Below are positions 32,407 to 45,000 of a stretch of DNA of 64,000 bases, piece after piece. Source of the DNA: Pomphorhynchus laevis (lineage: Eukaryota; Acanthocephala; Palaeacanthocephala; Echinorhynchida; Pomphorhynchidae); contig WNNJ02000746.1 in NCBI GenBank assembly GCA_012934845.2, positions 62,001-126,000 on the forward strand. Reading direction: 5' to 3'. Numbering within the stretch: position 1 is the stretch's first letter; each line of letters begins with the position of its first letter. The position numbers and the translations under genes were made by a program. Below the pieces are notes generated by a model. That model ran no database searches, was not told the DNA's origin, and was given only the letters and a program-made list of their open reading frames with translations.

Positions 32407-33078
32407 ATGAATTCTTCAAACAATAATTTTGGTGCTCCTGTACCATTCCATTATGACGTAGTGAATCCTTTTGATGATGATTACTCATTCGGTGGTCGTT
32501 ACAATCAAATGTTATTCCCCAAAGACGATTTCTTTCACAATTTTCATTCTTCCACGCAAGACTTTATGAACAAAATGCGAAGAAACTTTTTTGACGATGG
32601 CTTCCTCGGACATCATTCTATGAGCTTTCCAACACGATCCTCATCGCGGTTTAAATTTCCAGTTGATATCAATGACCCAAACACTCAATCTCATATGCAC
32701 ACTACGACACAAATGATGTCCTACTCGAATATTGATGGCAAGCCAAAGTTGGTGCAAAGTCACGACGAAAAAGAAATGGGACCTGGTGGTGTTTGGCGAA
32801 CAAGAAAAGCACACAGGAACACATCAAAAAATATAGAAAAGATGCAGGAAGGTCTATTTATCGGAGACAAAGGTGAGATAAGAGAACGATACCGAAATCC
32901 AAATACAGGTCAACTTGAAGAACAGCTATATCTTCGTAACATACCAAATGACCAGAAACAACAGTTCGTTGATGAGTGGAATCGGAAAGCATCGGAAGCT
33001 AGAAACAAGTTTCATCATTCTATTTATCCGCAATCACATAGATCAAGTCATTCACAAAACATACCAATACAATATTAG
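32407..33078 (+). CDS. Mlf: Myeloid leukemia factor (MLF) homolog
   Basis: 223 codons in one exon. The C-terminal half has the MLF family core: MMSYSNIDGKPKLVQSHDEK, EMGPGGVWRTRKAHRNT, GLFIGDKGEIRERYRNPNTG, QLEEQLYLRNI, FVDEWNRKA. The N-terminal half is acidic, aromatic-rich and diverged (NPFDDDYSF, MRRNFFDDGF), as MLF starts usually are. MLF proteins are nuclear/cytoplasmic adaptors linked to chromatin-factor stability and protein aggregates. An acceptor (ATAATTTCAG) ends 14 nt before the ATG, so at least one 5' non-coding exon is expected. The length is close to that of short MLF proteins. The frame is intact and its codon use is less AT-biased than its flanks. Confidence 0.85.
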   Translation: MNSSNNNFGAPVPFHYDVVNPFDDDYSFGGRYNQMLFPKDDFFHNFHSSTQDFMNKMRRNFFDDGFLGHHSMSFPTRSSSRFKFPVDINDPNTQSHMHTTTQMMSYSNIDGKPKLVQSHDEKEMGPGGVWRTRKAHRNTSKNIEKMQEGLFIGDKGEIRERYRNPNTGQLEEQLYLRNIPNDQKQQFVDEWNRKASEARNKFHHSIYPQSHRSSHSQNIPIQY

Positions 33079-33284
33079 AATATTAGGATATCTATCATCT
33101 TAATATATGGTTGTCCAGTTTTATTATATTTTTGTAGACTCTATCCATATCACTATGCAACAATTAACAAATAAATAGAAACAATTTTGAATCATCGCAA
33201 TGTCGAAATGATCAAAATACCGATTACAACGAGTACTTCACAAACAAAATGTTATCTCTCTGTAATAACATATTATTATGATCG

Positions 33285-33290
33285 AATAAA
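33285..33290 (+). promoter_or_regulatory. Polyadenylation signal of the MLF-like gene
   Basis: AATAAA about 207 nt after the stop codon, followed by an AT-rich stretch. The first good signal downstream; an earlier AATAAATAG at about 33171 is an alternative. Confidence 0.4.
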
Positions 33291-33489
33291 AAATTATTTT
33301 CCATTTATTATTTTGTGATTTTAAAACAACTTAATCATAATATTTTTATAATTTCATTTATAATTTCACATATGATTATAATTATAAATTATATTTATAT
33401 AATTTAAATCGCTATTGAAATCATTCAATTATTCATGCTTTGGACACTAGGTAGAATTTTAGATCGAGACAACAATTGAAACCATATCT

Positions 33490-33733
33490 CCTCAATTAAG
33501 GAACATAACTATCGAAACAATCGCTCGATCCCTCACTTCCTTCTAGCTATCGCCCGATTACACTCCTCCCTACTCTTTCTAAGCTCTTAGAACGCCTCAT
33601 CTTAATACAGATCAACGTTTATCTCTCTTCACCCAATCTGTACCCTTCTTTCCAATCCGCTTTCCGCTCTAACCAAGTTCACCGAAATCGCCTGCATGAA
33701 AGTTTGTAACGGCCTACTCATTTCTCGTGACAA

Positions 33734-33815
<82 letters not shown>

Positions 33816-34997
33816 TCTTATCTCCTCCGCCTTCGACGTTGTCGACCACTCCATCCTCCTTTATCGCCTTCGTTATGATTACGGCTTTTCTTCCTCTTCC
33901 GTAGCATGGTTTGCCTCATATCTATCCGACCGTTCCTTTTGCGTTTATTTTGATTCATTATCATTCCGTTCCATCTCTATTTTCTCCGGTGTTTCACAAT
34001 GTTTAGCCATAGGTCCCTCGATTTTGTCTCTTTTGCTTGGAGAGATCTCTATGTTTACCAAACCTTACCCCTTGAACGTAATGCGATACGCCGATGGCAT
34101 AATCATATATGCTCATGCACCCGCCCATCGCATACACGATATCGCAATTTCTGCCTCCAACTGTCTTATTTCTATCTACAAACGTCTCTCCCAACTTCGT
34201 CTCGATCTAAACCCAGAAAAGTCCAAAATAATGTGGATCCTCCAACGTCAACCTAACATATCTCCTTCCCCTGTATATTTGCCTCATCAGTCATCCCCAT
34301 AGTCCATATCTCACTTTCTTAGGCTTCCATTTCGATGATCACCTTTCCCTAAAACCCTTTGTTCGTGACAAGGTTCGCTCGTCTAACTTAATTCTCTGTG
34401 ACATTTGTCGTATCCGCCCCCTTATCGACTTCCGTTCTTGTATGTCTCTTTTTTCATCGCTTCTTTTCCCTAATATCGAGTACTGCCTTAGCCTTTTCGC
34501 CAATTCTCCAAAATCCATAATCTTACTCCTAAAAGGCATCATCAACTCCGCCGTTCGAGTGCTTCTGCATCTCCGTCGCTTTGACCACACGTCCACATAT
34601 CTTCCCAACACTCCTGGACCACCATCCACATCCACATACAACATTGCCTTCTTCTCGTTACTTTTCGTATCATCGCTGTCGGTTCCCATCGTTCATCAAC
34701 CTCCCTTTTTTAGACGACACTCGCCTCACCTCTCTATCACTGCGTTCCCGTAGTTCCCTCTTACTCCACGTTCCCAATCACTCTAATAACTACGGTCTCC
34801 GATCCTTCCTCGTCGCTGCTCCCACTCGCCTGGAATCAACTCCCTCTCGACGTCCGCCGCGCTCCCTCCTTTATCACATTAAAACACCTCCTCCGTTCAC
34901 ACATTCTCGACACATGATTTACATTTTTGTTTGGTTGTAGTCATGTAAGCGTGCGCTGGCACGCATTTGCCACGTTAAAATAAATCTTTTTCTTTCT
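33490..34997 (+). mobile_element. CR1/L2-like LINE, RT to 3' end
   Basis: Same family as 1003-2062 but longer. Blocks in order: YRPITLLPTLSKLLERLI (RT start), an AFDVVDHSILL motif A region, SGVSQ..AIGPSILSLLL, MRYADGIIIYAHAP (YADD changed to YADG), LDLNPEKSKIMW, VRDKVRSSNLILC, SLFANSPKSIILLL, HVPNHSNNYGLRSFLVAAP. The 3' end has the hairpin GCGTGCGCTGGCACGC, then TTTGCCACGTTAAAATAAAT. Frames are broken in several places; a TA microsatellite splits the RT. The endonuclease is missing. Confidence 0.75.
33735..33812. repeat. TA dinucleotide microsatellite inside the LINE
   Basis: About 38 TA units interrupt the LINE between its RT start and motif A. The open frames reading IYIYIY are artefacts of this repeat. 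Confidence 0.9.
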
Positions 34998-35373
34998 CGC
35001 AGAATCAGTGATCCTTCCATCTTGCAAACATCACATTTCAGAGAATGATTCTTTAATTGTCTGGTAAGATTGAGAAGTGTATTTTTCAAATTTAAAAATA
35101 GTATGTTTGCTCTCCATGTCTTTAAATCTATTGATATCATTAATTATGCACAGTTAATTGCATTTTTATACGCAGTCGATGAAAATGCCATAATTAATCA
35201 ACTGCTACACTGCAAATGGTCACCCACAACTACAAAATATCAAGATATTTTTGATACAATCATAATAGGCCTCGAAGAATATGGACTATCGTGGATTTTG
35301 TGGGTGGGAATTTGTACTGATGCAGCACATCAATAGTTGGTTCTGTTAAAAGTTCCACATCCTTAGTTGAAAG

Positions 35374-37425
35374 TCATAATTCTAAAATCTTACGAACCAG
35401 AGCGGGATGGATTTTTTGATGTAGATATTTGGCCAATTTATAACTTGCAGTACCACAATTACTTATAATAGGACGTGCCGGGCAAGGAATTAACTTTTTG
35501 TGTATTTTTGGTAGAAAATACAGATTGCCTTCATTAAATGTTTGTGGAATAAATCTTTTAACAACGTCTTTATCATGTATGTGTGGCTTTATTGCATGAT
35601 ACACAGATTCCATACATGTTTTCATTTCATCCATATCTATCTGAACATACGAATCAGATGATAGTTGCCGTTGAGCTTCCAAATCATGATACGATTTTCC
35701 CCCAATCACTATCTTACTTCCCTTGTCTGCTGTTCTAATGATGATAGAATCGTTTTCTGACAATTCAGATATGCATGAAATGAAAACATGTGTTGAATCT
35801 ATGTATCATGCAATAAAGCAACACATCCATGATAAAGACGTTATTGATAAAAGACTTATTCCACAAACATTTAATGAAGGCAATCTGTATTTTTTACAGA
35901 TGACTTCCTCCGGAAATTCAACAATATGAAACTATCAATCTCTAGTAACTATATTGTTACCACTCTTGACATTGAATCGTTATATACATCCATAAGAGAT
36001 CTTCCAGGTATCAAAGGGGTCACACAACAATTGAAAAATTTGGATATGAAATTAGTGAATTATCTAGGATCAGGGAAATTATATCAATTGCACTGCGCTC
36101 GAACGTGTTTCAAGACAAACTATACAAGCAAATCCGAGGAACTGCTTTGGGAGTCCTATCGCACCTGCATATGCTGGTTTATATGTAGCGAGCATAGAAG
36201 AACAGTTTTTTTACGACACAACAACTTCTACCATCAGCATGGTTTAGATATATAGATAACGTGTTTTTTTATATGGAAACATGGACGGCCAATGTTGGAT
36301 GCATTTATTCAAGCACTGAATGAATTTAGCGAATTATAGTTTGTTGAGGAAAAACCTATCAATGGTCGTGTGACATTCTTATATGTTGAAATGCACATAG
36401 ACAATAACAATATCTGGCAAACAACCTTGCACCGTAAATTTGAAGGAGGAGAAAAATCATTAATACATGCTAGTAGCGCACATGCTCCTAAAATCAAACG
36501 ATTACTCATTCGTAATGAGCTAATACGTATAAAGAAGATATGTTCAACCAACAATGAATTCTTTAAACAATCAAATATAATGTGTCAGGAATTCAAAAAT
36601 AGAGGATACAACAATCGTCTTGTGAGGAGACAATATAGAGAAATTATGGAAATGTCACAGCAAACACTATTAAAAGGAAAAGCTATGTCAAATAAAACAA
36701 CAAATCGTTTATTTTCTGCCATCACATTTTATCCCGCTCTACTGAAATTTCAAAAAGATTTAAATATCGTTATCCAAAATATTCCAAAACAACTTCGATA
36801 TAACATACTTTATCCATGCATTACGTATCGCCCAAGATAATCAATCAACGATATGATAAATATAGATCACGAAAACTAGGTAACCAAAGTGGCTTGTGGT
36901 AGGGCAAGATGTAAATGTTGCAAACAAATGAGCAATAAGTCGACGTTCACTAGTGCCATAACTCACTCGACATATAAAGTCAAAGGAATGTTAAATTGCA
37001 AAACCAGAAGTTCAATATATATACATGAATGTGCCAACTGTGAAGCACAATACGTTCGGCAAACTGGATCTACTTTTAAAACACGTGCTAATAATAGACG
37101 ATCTGGTATAGCTGCTAAAAGGCTAAACAATGATGGAGCCTTAAGACATATTATTCAAAATCCAGATCATGTAATGAATACCACACTGATTGCACAAATC
37201 AGCAACGATATTACTCGCAGAAACACAGAGAACAACTAGATAGGTCAACTTATGACAGATCTCAGCTTAAATACTGAGCACACATTTAGACTATAGGTAT
37301 GTTCTTAGAATGTTCTAGAATGTTCGATCACAATTACAAATTTATGCAGTTTTGGCTGTGTGCTTGGTTTGAGTGTTTTAGATTAGCAAATTACTGAAGA
37401 AGGTTCACGCCGGAAGCTTTAAAAA
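35374..37425 (+). mobile_element. Canonical Penelope element with inverted 5' piece
   Basis: The RT N-terminal part is on the minus strand at 35374-35763 (RTADKGSKIVIGGKSYHD, LPKIHKKLIPCPARPIISN, YKLAKYLHQKIHP). The same stretch is partly repeated on the plus strand from 35764 (EMKTCVESMYHAIKQHIHDK) and continues through TTLDIESLYTSI (motif A), VTFLYVEMHIDNN and HAPKIKRLLIRNELIRIKKI to the GIY-YIG domain (36889-37239). Head-to-head 5' ends are common in Penelope copies. Several frame breaks; inactive. Domain order is RT then GIY-YIG, opposite to the Naiad copies. Confidence 0.75.
36889..37239 (+). CDS. Penelope C-terminal GIY-YIG nuclease domain
   Basis: 116 codons: CGRARCKCCKQM (Cys cluster), then SSIYIHECANCEAQYVRQTG (the GIY-YIG core with the second motif as QYVRQT), FKTRANNRRSGIAAKRLNND (helix with Arg) and HIIQNPDHVMN. 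The preceding 36370-36840 frame holds the RT thumb and connection. It makes the target nick used for reverse transcription. The frame is intact, but the element as a whole is not. Confidence 0.75.
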   Translation: MACGRARCKCCKQMSNKSTFTSAITHSTYKVKGMLNCKTRSSIYIHECANCEAQYVRQTGSTFKTRANNRRSGIAAKRLNNDGALRHIIQNPDHVMNTTLIAQISNDITRRNTENN

Positions 37426-37499
37426 TATACATTTTGTCATTTTGTTTTTGAATTTGGATCGGTTAGTTAATATCTACATTTATATATAATATGCGTAAC

Positions 37500-38981
37500 A
37501 ACAAATTATATATTTTATATATTTGTATACTTGAAAGTGTCCCTGTAAAACAGCATTTCTATTCAAAGAAATTTAGTGCCTGATGCATGGTTAAACTGTA
37601 ATAGTCACTGCCATGCAATGTGTCACGCTTTTGCATCTGTCTCCGTTTCCTCAAACGAGGTTGTACTTATGTCTCCTCTGAGTATCGTGATGACTAACTA
37701 AATATGCATCGTTCCTATTACTCTCTCATACGAAATAAATACACTCTTCTGGTATAATAAGCTCACTTGTTCGGACCCATAGTATACTTGGCGCACTTTA
37801 AACTTACTCCTATCATTGCTTCAACACCCAGTAACATCGATCCAAACTTGTTTTCTTCTTATCTTCAATCTAAATATGCTAATACTTTATCATATATCCA
37901 TTCAACTCTTCAATCATCAACTGCCTCTATTCCTGAACTCTTCAATCTCCATAACCGTTTCTTTCAACGAAGTTTCAAAAGTTCTCCTTTCATTGCCCAA
38001 CAAATCTTATCCTGATTTTGATAAATGTCTATTTTAAGTGTGAAATAAAATAGCAGATTTTTTAATTAAATTAAAATAATTTAATTCGAATGTGAAAAAT
38101 ATGACGAAATAAAACAAACAAAGGACGATTCATAGCAACAATAAGTATTGTTTACGGCGTAGTGTACATGAACGTAGCTATCACAAGATGACTTTTGGTA
38201 ATAATCATCGCGGTATTGCAACACCGTACACAAATCGAGAATAAACAAATCGTCGCACTTCTGCATTTTTCTGTTTTTAGTCTACTTTGATTGTCAAATA
38301 TATTCTTTTTACAAACAGGCTGGCAGCTGTATATGAGGCAGTACCTAAAAGTATAATATAAAAAGTATTACGGTTTATACATCTAATGTACGAAGATGAA
38401 AGATTACAAACAGCAAAAAATTTCGAATGCTCTTCTTACAGACTTGTTTCTTTTATTAAACACAACATCGGTTCAACTAATGATTATCATTATTATTTGA
38501 TATCAAAATATTAATAATTACCACGTTATCAGCTAATTGAGCAAAGCCATTTACTTCAATAGCTATTGCAGTAACCTTCAATTATCATAAAACTAATTCG
38601 ATAATCAATTATTATAAAACAGCGGCAATATCTTGTACGATTATTGTAACAACCTTTAGATATTGCAAAGTGTTTTCAGTTAAGAAAGTAATGAATGCAG
38701 GTAAACTGACATGTATGCATGAGACGCAATTAAACAGTAAAATTACAATTTTAAAACTATAATATTATTTGTGACCAAAATAAAAAGTTCTAGCAATACG
38801 ATCGCACTTTAAGTGCGTGTTCATCATTGTTGTTTATATAAGATGAATTCATAAGCAAAAACTTGTGTATATTCCACAACAAATATTTTATTTAATTAAA
38901 TTATATTAATCAATTTTTTAATTAATATACATAATATAATATACGTATACTCAGTTAGCTGATTTGATTTGTTCTACTGAC
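37500..38981. other. No supported gene; small repeat piece
   Basis: 37530-37625 matches 27690-27790. The frame at 37767-38015 (SSYLQSKYANTLSYIHSTLQ, HNRFFQRSFKSS) has a coding-like look and may be a LINE linker scrap, but I cannot assign it. The remainder is AT-rich. A tag copy, ACTCAGTTAGCTGATTTG, sits at 38949. Confidence 0.35.
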
Positions 38982-40436
38982 AAATTATGATTAAATTATT
39001 ATAATTTGATTTTATTATAATTATGTTACACTTTTCCTTGATTTCATGAAACAAACATTGTTCAAAGATTAGTGCATGTAAATTTAAGAAACTAAAACCG
39101 AATTATTATTTGCTTGGTATTCAACTGAAATAAGACTATCAAATATAAAAAGTCAAATTATAGATCAACCAAATATTGACTTGGCATACCAACAAAGGAA
39201 CAAGCTCTATCAGAGTTTGTTCTAATAAGACTAATGTAAAGAACTCAAAATCTCGTCAGACGAGAAAAGTTAAATCGAAATCAAAGTGGCCGTGAGAAAA
39301 ATCGCTCATCCGAGCATGATTTGGACGATTTTGGGTTTCTTACGGTTCAGATTTCAACTATGAGCTATTTTCAAAGGCTAGTAGTTTAGATTTCATTATT
39401 AACAAACCTTGCATAATTAGGATCGTTTGGTAATCACTTGGCGGTTCAAATAGTGCATTATATAGCTGCATATTTTTATAATAAATTTTAATAAATTAAC
39501 AATAAATAAATTGTAATAATAAATCTTATAATTTGAATAATAAATAAACATTTTTAAACAAATAATACATTTTAATAATAAATTTTATCATTATATAAAT
39601 ATTAATTGTATAACACCTATATAATTATTTACTACTTATAATTATTTATCTTTATTTTTATTTATATAATGTATAAAATACGGTTGGACGCCCATCGAAT
39701 TGAGTAAGAATGTCTGCGCTTGCGGAGATAGCGTTAATATCAGCCATGCCCTTTCCTGCAAACGAGGAGGGTTGCCATCAATCCGGCACAATATCGTGCG
39801 GGACTTGCTCGCGCAGGATCATACAACAATTTGTCATGGTGTTGGGGTCAAACCTGAGCTCACTGATGTCCCAGCTGAATTTGATTTGGAAGCTCGGACG
39901 ACTACGCGCGACAGAGGTGCACGTTTGGACATTGTATGTTCCGGACTTCAGAGCAATCGATTTGAGCGGACGTTTCTATACGTCACCATCTTTAATATTC
40001 ACGCTCAATCGTATGCTTGTGGTGTCCTTGCCTCCGTGTTTGCCAGCAATGAAGCAAAAAAAGGCGAAATACAGTGAACGCATTGTGAGTCTTGAACGGA
40101 GCAGATTCGTGCCTCTCGTCTTCTCCACGTCGGGTGATATGGGCGATGAGATGATGCTATTTCTGAAATCACTAGCTGCGATAAAGGCGCAGCGCTCAAG
40201 ACAGTAATATTCCGAAATTTTGACACTTATGAAAAAAAATTTGTTTGCAATTGCTCGATCCTCTTCTGTTTGTCTAAGATCGCCCCGTTCTCGCTGTGGC
40301 ATGCCTGTAGGGTATTTTCCTACCAGCACGCATCCAATCACAGAATAATGACAAGATCATAATTGATTGCACAAAGGCCCATTTGAGGGAACCGCAGATT
40401 GTATCAAATGAATAATAAATTATGCTTATTAAAAAT
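38982..40436 (+). repeat. Right arm of the 1.4-kb inverted duplication
   Basis: Plus-strand counterpart of 29996-31421. It is flanked on both sides by the dispersed tag (GTATACTCAGTTA(G/T)CTGATT at 38946 and 40472). It keeps about 85 bp (40235-40310) that the left arm has lost, so the right arm is closer to the ancestral form. Confidence 0.8.
39700..40207 (+). CDS. C-terminal zinc-finger/nuclease-like domain of the RT element, right copy
   Basis: Codon-for-codon the same as 30196-30703: frames 39700-40077 and 39710-40207 with ACGDSVNISHALSCKRGG, RHNIVRDLLAQ, ARLDIVCSG and RFERTFLYVTIF. The two overlapping frames together cover the domain, so there is at least one break. Confidence 0.65.
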
Positions 40437-40779
40437 AAGCATAATTAGTTATATATAGTATAAAATAGGTATACTCAGTTATCTGATTTGTTCTACTGAC
40501 AAGTTATTATTGACCTGTGGACTTTGTTTAACCGGAAAAATATAACCTCTGTCAAAAATACTAAAACTATGTATTATTGATACAACATTATTTGTTTTTT
40601 TTTGCTAATTTTCAATCAAGTTTAATGGACTTTTCTTTTTCAAATAATGTAGAATTAAACATTAACAAAATTTTATCACAATATTTAATTAACAATATAA
40701 AAATCAACAAATTTCATTAAAAATAAATTTAAAGCAAAATGTTTTTATTGATGAATAATAAACAATATGCTATGTATTA

Positions 40780-41640
40780 GTATATTTTAATAATAATTTA
40801 ATAATAATTATTAAAAACATTATAATAATTTAATAGATACATATTTTAAACTAGGTTACTATAAAAATACCATCAAGCAGAAAATAGTAAAATATATAAA
40901 TCAACACAATAATATAAAGAATAAATTTAAACTCTTAAGCGAAACATTTTAATGGATGAATAATAAATAATATACCTTGTATTAGAATAAGGTACACTAA
41001 ATAATCAAATTTTATCAGAAGAAATACGTTATTAGCATGCATTTGCCTTAGCTGCTATGTTGTTTCGAGGAATAGAAGACGAAACATGATAGCATTGTAG
41101 TTCCTCCAGATGACATCTAATCCTTATTCTTACACATCGTATTCAATTTATTAGTTAATTCATAAAAATTGACTTTTATTAATGTTTTTTTCTATTTCTT
41201 ATAAGTGAGAATTATAAATTAACAAAATATTATTAAAATATTAAATTTACAATTTAAAATCAACAAAAAATTAATTTAAATTAATTAATTTTTTAAAAAT
41301 TAATTAAAACAATCAAGTCAAAAAATTATATGAATGGATAATAAACAATAAGCTTTGTATTAGAATAAGGTACATCAGATAATCAAATTTCAATATAGGA
41401 AATATGTCTTTAGCACGTATTTTGCCCAGCTGATATGTGGGGTCGAGGAATAGGGGTCAAAACCTGATAACATAGCAGTTCCTCTTGATAACCCCTAATC
41501 CTTATTCTTATACATTATCTGTTATTTATTAGTCATAATAATTGACTTATATTTAAATTTCAATTTTAAATTTTAACTTGATATAAATTGTATAAAATCT
41601 TATATAATTATTTATCTTTAATTTTAATTAAAATATAGTA
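40780..41640 (+). repeat. Naiad RT 3' scrap and two 3' modules
   Basis: 40815-40960 matches the last 140 bp of the Naiad RT (TAGATACATATTTTAAACTA, ATAAATTTAAACTCTTAAG). Modules follow at about 40978-41140 and 41350-41515. The second keeps GGTC then GAGGAA, TAGGGG, TTCCTC and CCCCTA: helix I and a perfectly complementary helix II, though its core box is TTGATAA and GAAA is changed. The dispersed tag follows near 41650. Confidence 0.6.
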
Positions 41641-42039
41641 TAAAATAAGTAGACTCATTTATGTGATCTGACTTAACAATAGTCGCGATACTTTTATTAA
41701 TAGTGCGTAAATGTACGTCATCCGGGATATAATCAATCCTAATTTTCCACCAAATTGGCTTTTGAAAGCGTCGATTCTAGGGATCATTATTAAATGGGCG
41801 TAAGGAATTTTTTTTAAATAAACGTGTATTTACAGCGTCTGAAGCATTAAATACGTTAGAACGTTAATTTCGAAACATTGTTTCACCAATTTTGATTTAA
41901 AAAATACACAAGATAAAAATACGCTTTGCTATATAGCATCATACACATCAAAGTAAGCTGATGTGTATAATAAATGAACAAGCTTATAATGTATATAAGC
42001 ATATGAAAGTGTACATTTTACAATCCAGTTATATCTTAC

Positions 42040-45000
42040 CACAAAGAATTCCTAGTATAGCACAGAACACAAACATGTATCCGAAATAAAAGGTTGTTTG
42101 GAATATTCCGAACATTCTAAAATTAGAGAATAAACAACTAATATACATTGATATAAAATCAATTTTATAAGATTAAAATGATTTAAATAAAAATATGAAA
42201 ATTGAAATATATAATAAATTAATTTTTTGTATATTTCAAAAATAAATATATTATAAATAATGAATAAAACGCATACTTGTAGCTAAGTTTAAATTAAGAT
42301 TTTGTACTCAGCAGTCATTTCAGTCACTGAAACGCTGACTGAAATGAGAACTGTTTTATTGTTAATATAATTTATATGAATTTACAATCAAGACATAAAT
42401 AATTAAAAATCGTATTATTGCATTGATAACTACTGTAAAAGAGCGTAATTTTATTAAAAACCACAAAGAAAGCCACAAAGAGTATTTTTAATAATTTGTA
42501 ATTTTGCTGTGTTAATGACAAAAATTTTTTTTATAGATGAATAAAAAGAGTCAATAAATCATGTTTGACGATTACAACCGTAATCGTCAAACACTAGAAA
42601 TAGCAGAAGACAATTTGAAAAATAGTTATAAATTAACTTAATTTACTTCACATAGATATCAGTTAATAACATCTTACGTCTTTGTTATACTTGAGATATT
42701 GAGGTTTTGTGTATATTGACTCAACAATACGCGATTCTAGCTTGCTTTTACGCATAAGCTATAACAAGTATGTTACTTGCTTCAATATGATATGACAAGT
42801 ACTGTCGGAGAGGCTTTAAATTTCGGAATCAGGTCATTTTTAGTTTTGATAGTGTCCATTCACTCACCCCACGATGGTAGCAATTCTGCATGTTATCCGA
42901 CGGATTGTGCTCTCAATGCTGCTATCTTCGCTTGACGAGAAACATTTTTATTCACAAACTACATCGACAACAAGCTTGTCGTTAATGGAAGAAAAAAATA
43001 ATAGTTAAATTATTAGTATGGGCGATATCGACTTAAACATTGAAATGTAGTTTTACAAGGTTGTGGAGTAACATCGAAAGTCTTAGTTGTGCCATCAACA
43101 TAGCGCCCATCTAAATGTGGCTTTATTTCGTCTGGAATCGTTTCCATAACTTTATTTTTTTTTCATCTGACACAAGAATGTGTTCGCGAGGTAGTTTCCA
43201 ATGGACTACTAATAGTTAATTCGCCTATTCGAACAACTGTTGTATAAAAATAAAATAATTAGGCAATTATGCTTCGCGAATTAGGGTAGATAAACTTTGT
43301 GTATCTTTAATAGACTTTTAGATAAAATCTCCTGATTCCGAAACTTTTAAATCTTCTGACATACTTATCACGATATTGAAGCAAGTAACGTTCGCTTTAC
43401 AGTCCTATGCAAACAGCAAGCTAAATCGCGTATTGTCGAATCGATATACATAAAACTCAATGCCCGGATTTCAACAAAGTCTTGACCAGTTGCTCACTAC
43501 TTTTTTGAAATTTACTAAATATTAATTTATTATAACTATTTTTAAATTGTTATCTAATTTTTATAATTTTTAACTCTAAAAATTGTACTAAAGACGACGG
43601 TAACCGGAAATACCGTTCATAGGAAAAGGGGTTTATTGATATTTTCCATTCATTACTAAATTAAAGCTTTCAAGAGTACGCAACATTATATCATTTACTA
43701 TTGAATTAAGACATCAGAGCAAAAGCACCTCATTTTAAGTTTTAAGTTTTTTTTCTTGTAATTTAATAGTAAAAACTAGACACAAAGAATATATAAATTT
43801 TTATTGCAACGATCTCTAAAAGCCTGCTACTAGTGTTCATGATTATTTACAAATCAACTAGATATTCTATTTATTGATTTATTATACATTAGAATACAAA
43901 TTTAATTATTCAAGGGCTATTCAAATTATTATAGAAACGCCAATTCTCGTTTACTTTCACATCTTTAAAATGAACAAACCCGAATAAGAGATTAAATGAT
44001 ACAACATTCATATTCGCGTACATGAATGTGGTCTTAGATAATACATTTCAAAATGTAGATTAAAGTTAAACCTATGAGACTAGAAAGATACTTTATGCAT
44101 AAGCTACCCCAAATAAAAAATCAATAATGAAATTTAAAGAAAATGTTTTTTTTTAAATTTCATTATTATAGTCTTAAATGGTTTTACAGTATGGCACTTT
44201 GCAATGTTCGCCCAACGACACTTTCAGATAATTGTGTCTAACATTCAAATAATTGCATGTTCAATTCATGATGATCGAACATTAGATCTCGTTTTGTTAT
44301 AAACAGAATTAATAGATTGTTAATAAACGTTTTTGATCAGAGAAGCGTAGTTCGTATATCCAATCAACAAAAAAATCGAAAACTGACATTTCCGAGAAGT
44401 CAATTACAAGGAGCGGAAGCATTCGGCAATATTCAAAAAGGATAAATAGTAGTAAGCATGGCTTATCATCAAATTAAAACAATAATACAGGTTACATTTA
44501 AAATATAAATTACAACTGAAAATAATGTATCGTACTTGGTTTTGAAAAGGAAATAATATAAGGAAAAGCAGTACATATACAATGAAATCGACGCTCCGCA
44601 CAAGAAGCTGGCCCATTGCCTAAACAAGTAAAATCCAATGGTTTAAAACGAAAACTTCGCTTGCTACTACAAGCACTCACCATCGATAATCTTCAGCGTT
44701 TAGTAAGAAGTATGTACAAATAACGGACACAGACATCGTTACTATGATTAGCATGATGTATACAAGCAGCATGAATTCAAATACGTAATACATCTTATAA
44801 GCCCAGAATGATGTGAGTATAAAATATCTAAAAATAATACGAATAATATGTTATTTAAAAAATCATACGAATAAACAATTACAACGTAAGCATAACGTTG
44901 ACGTCAGTTAACGGAAACATTAGATAATCGATTGCTGAGATATGCTAATAAATATGCTATCACAACTTGACATCACACCGGAATCACATTAAAGGGCCCA

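Noticed and set aside
33696-34302. Open frames rich in IYIYIY
   Set aside because: Produced by the TA microsatellite; only the LINE sequence after it is meaningful.
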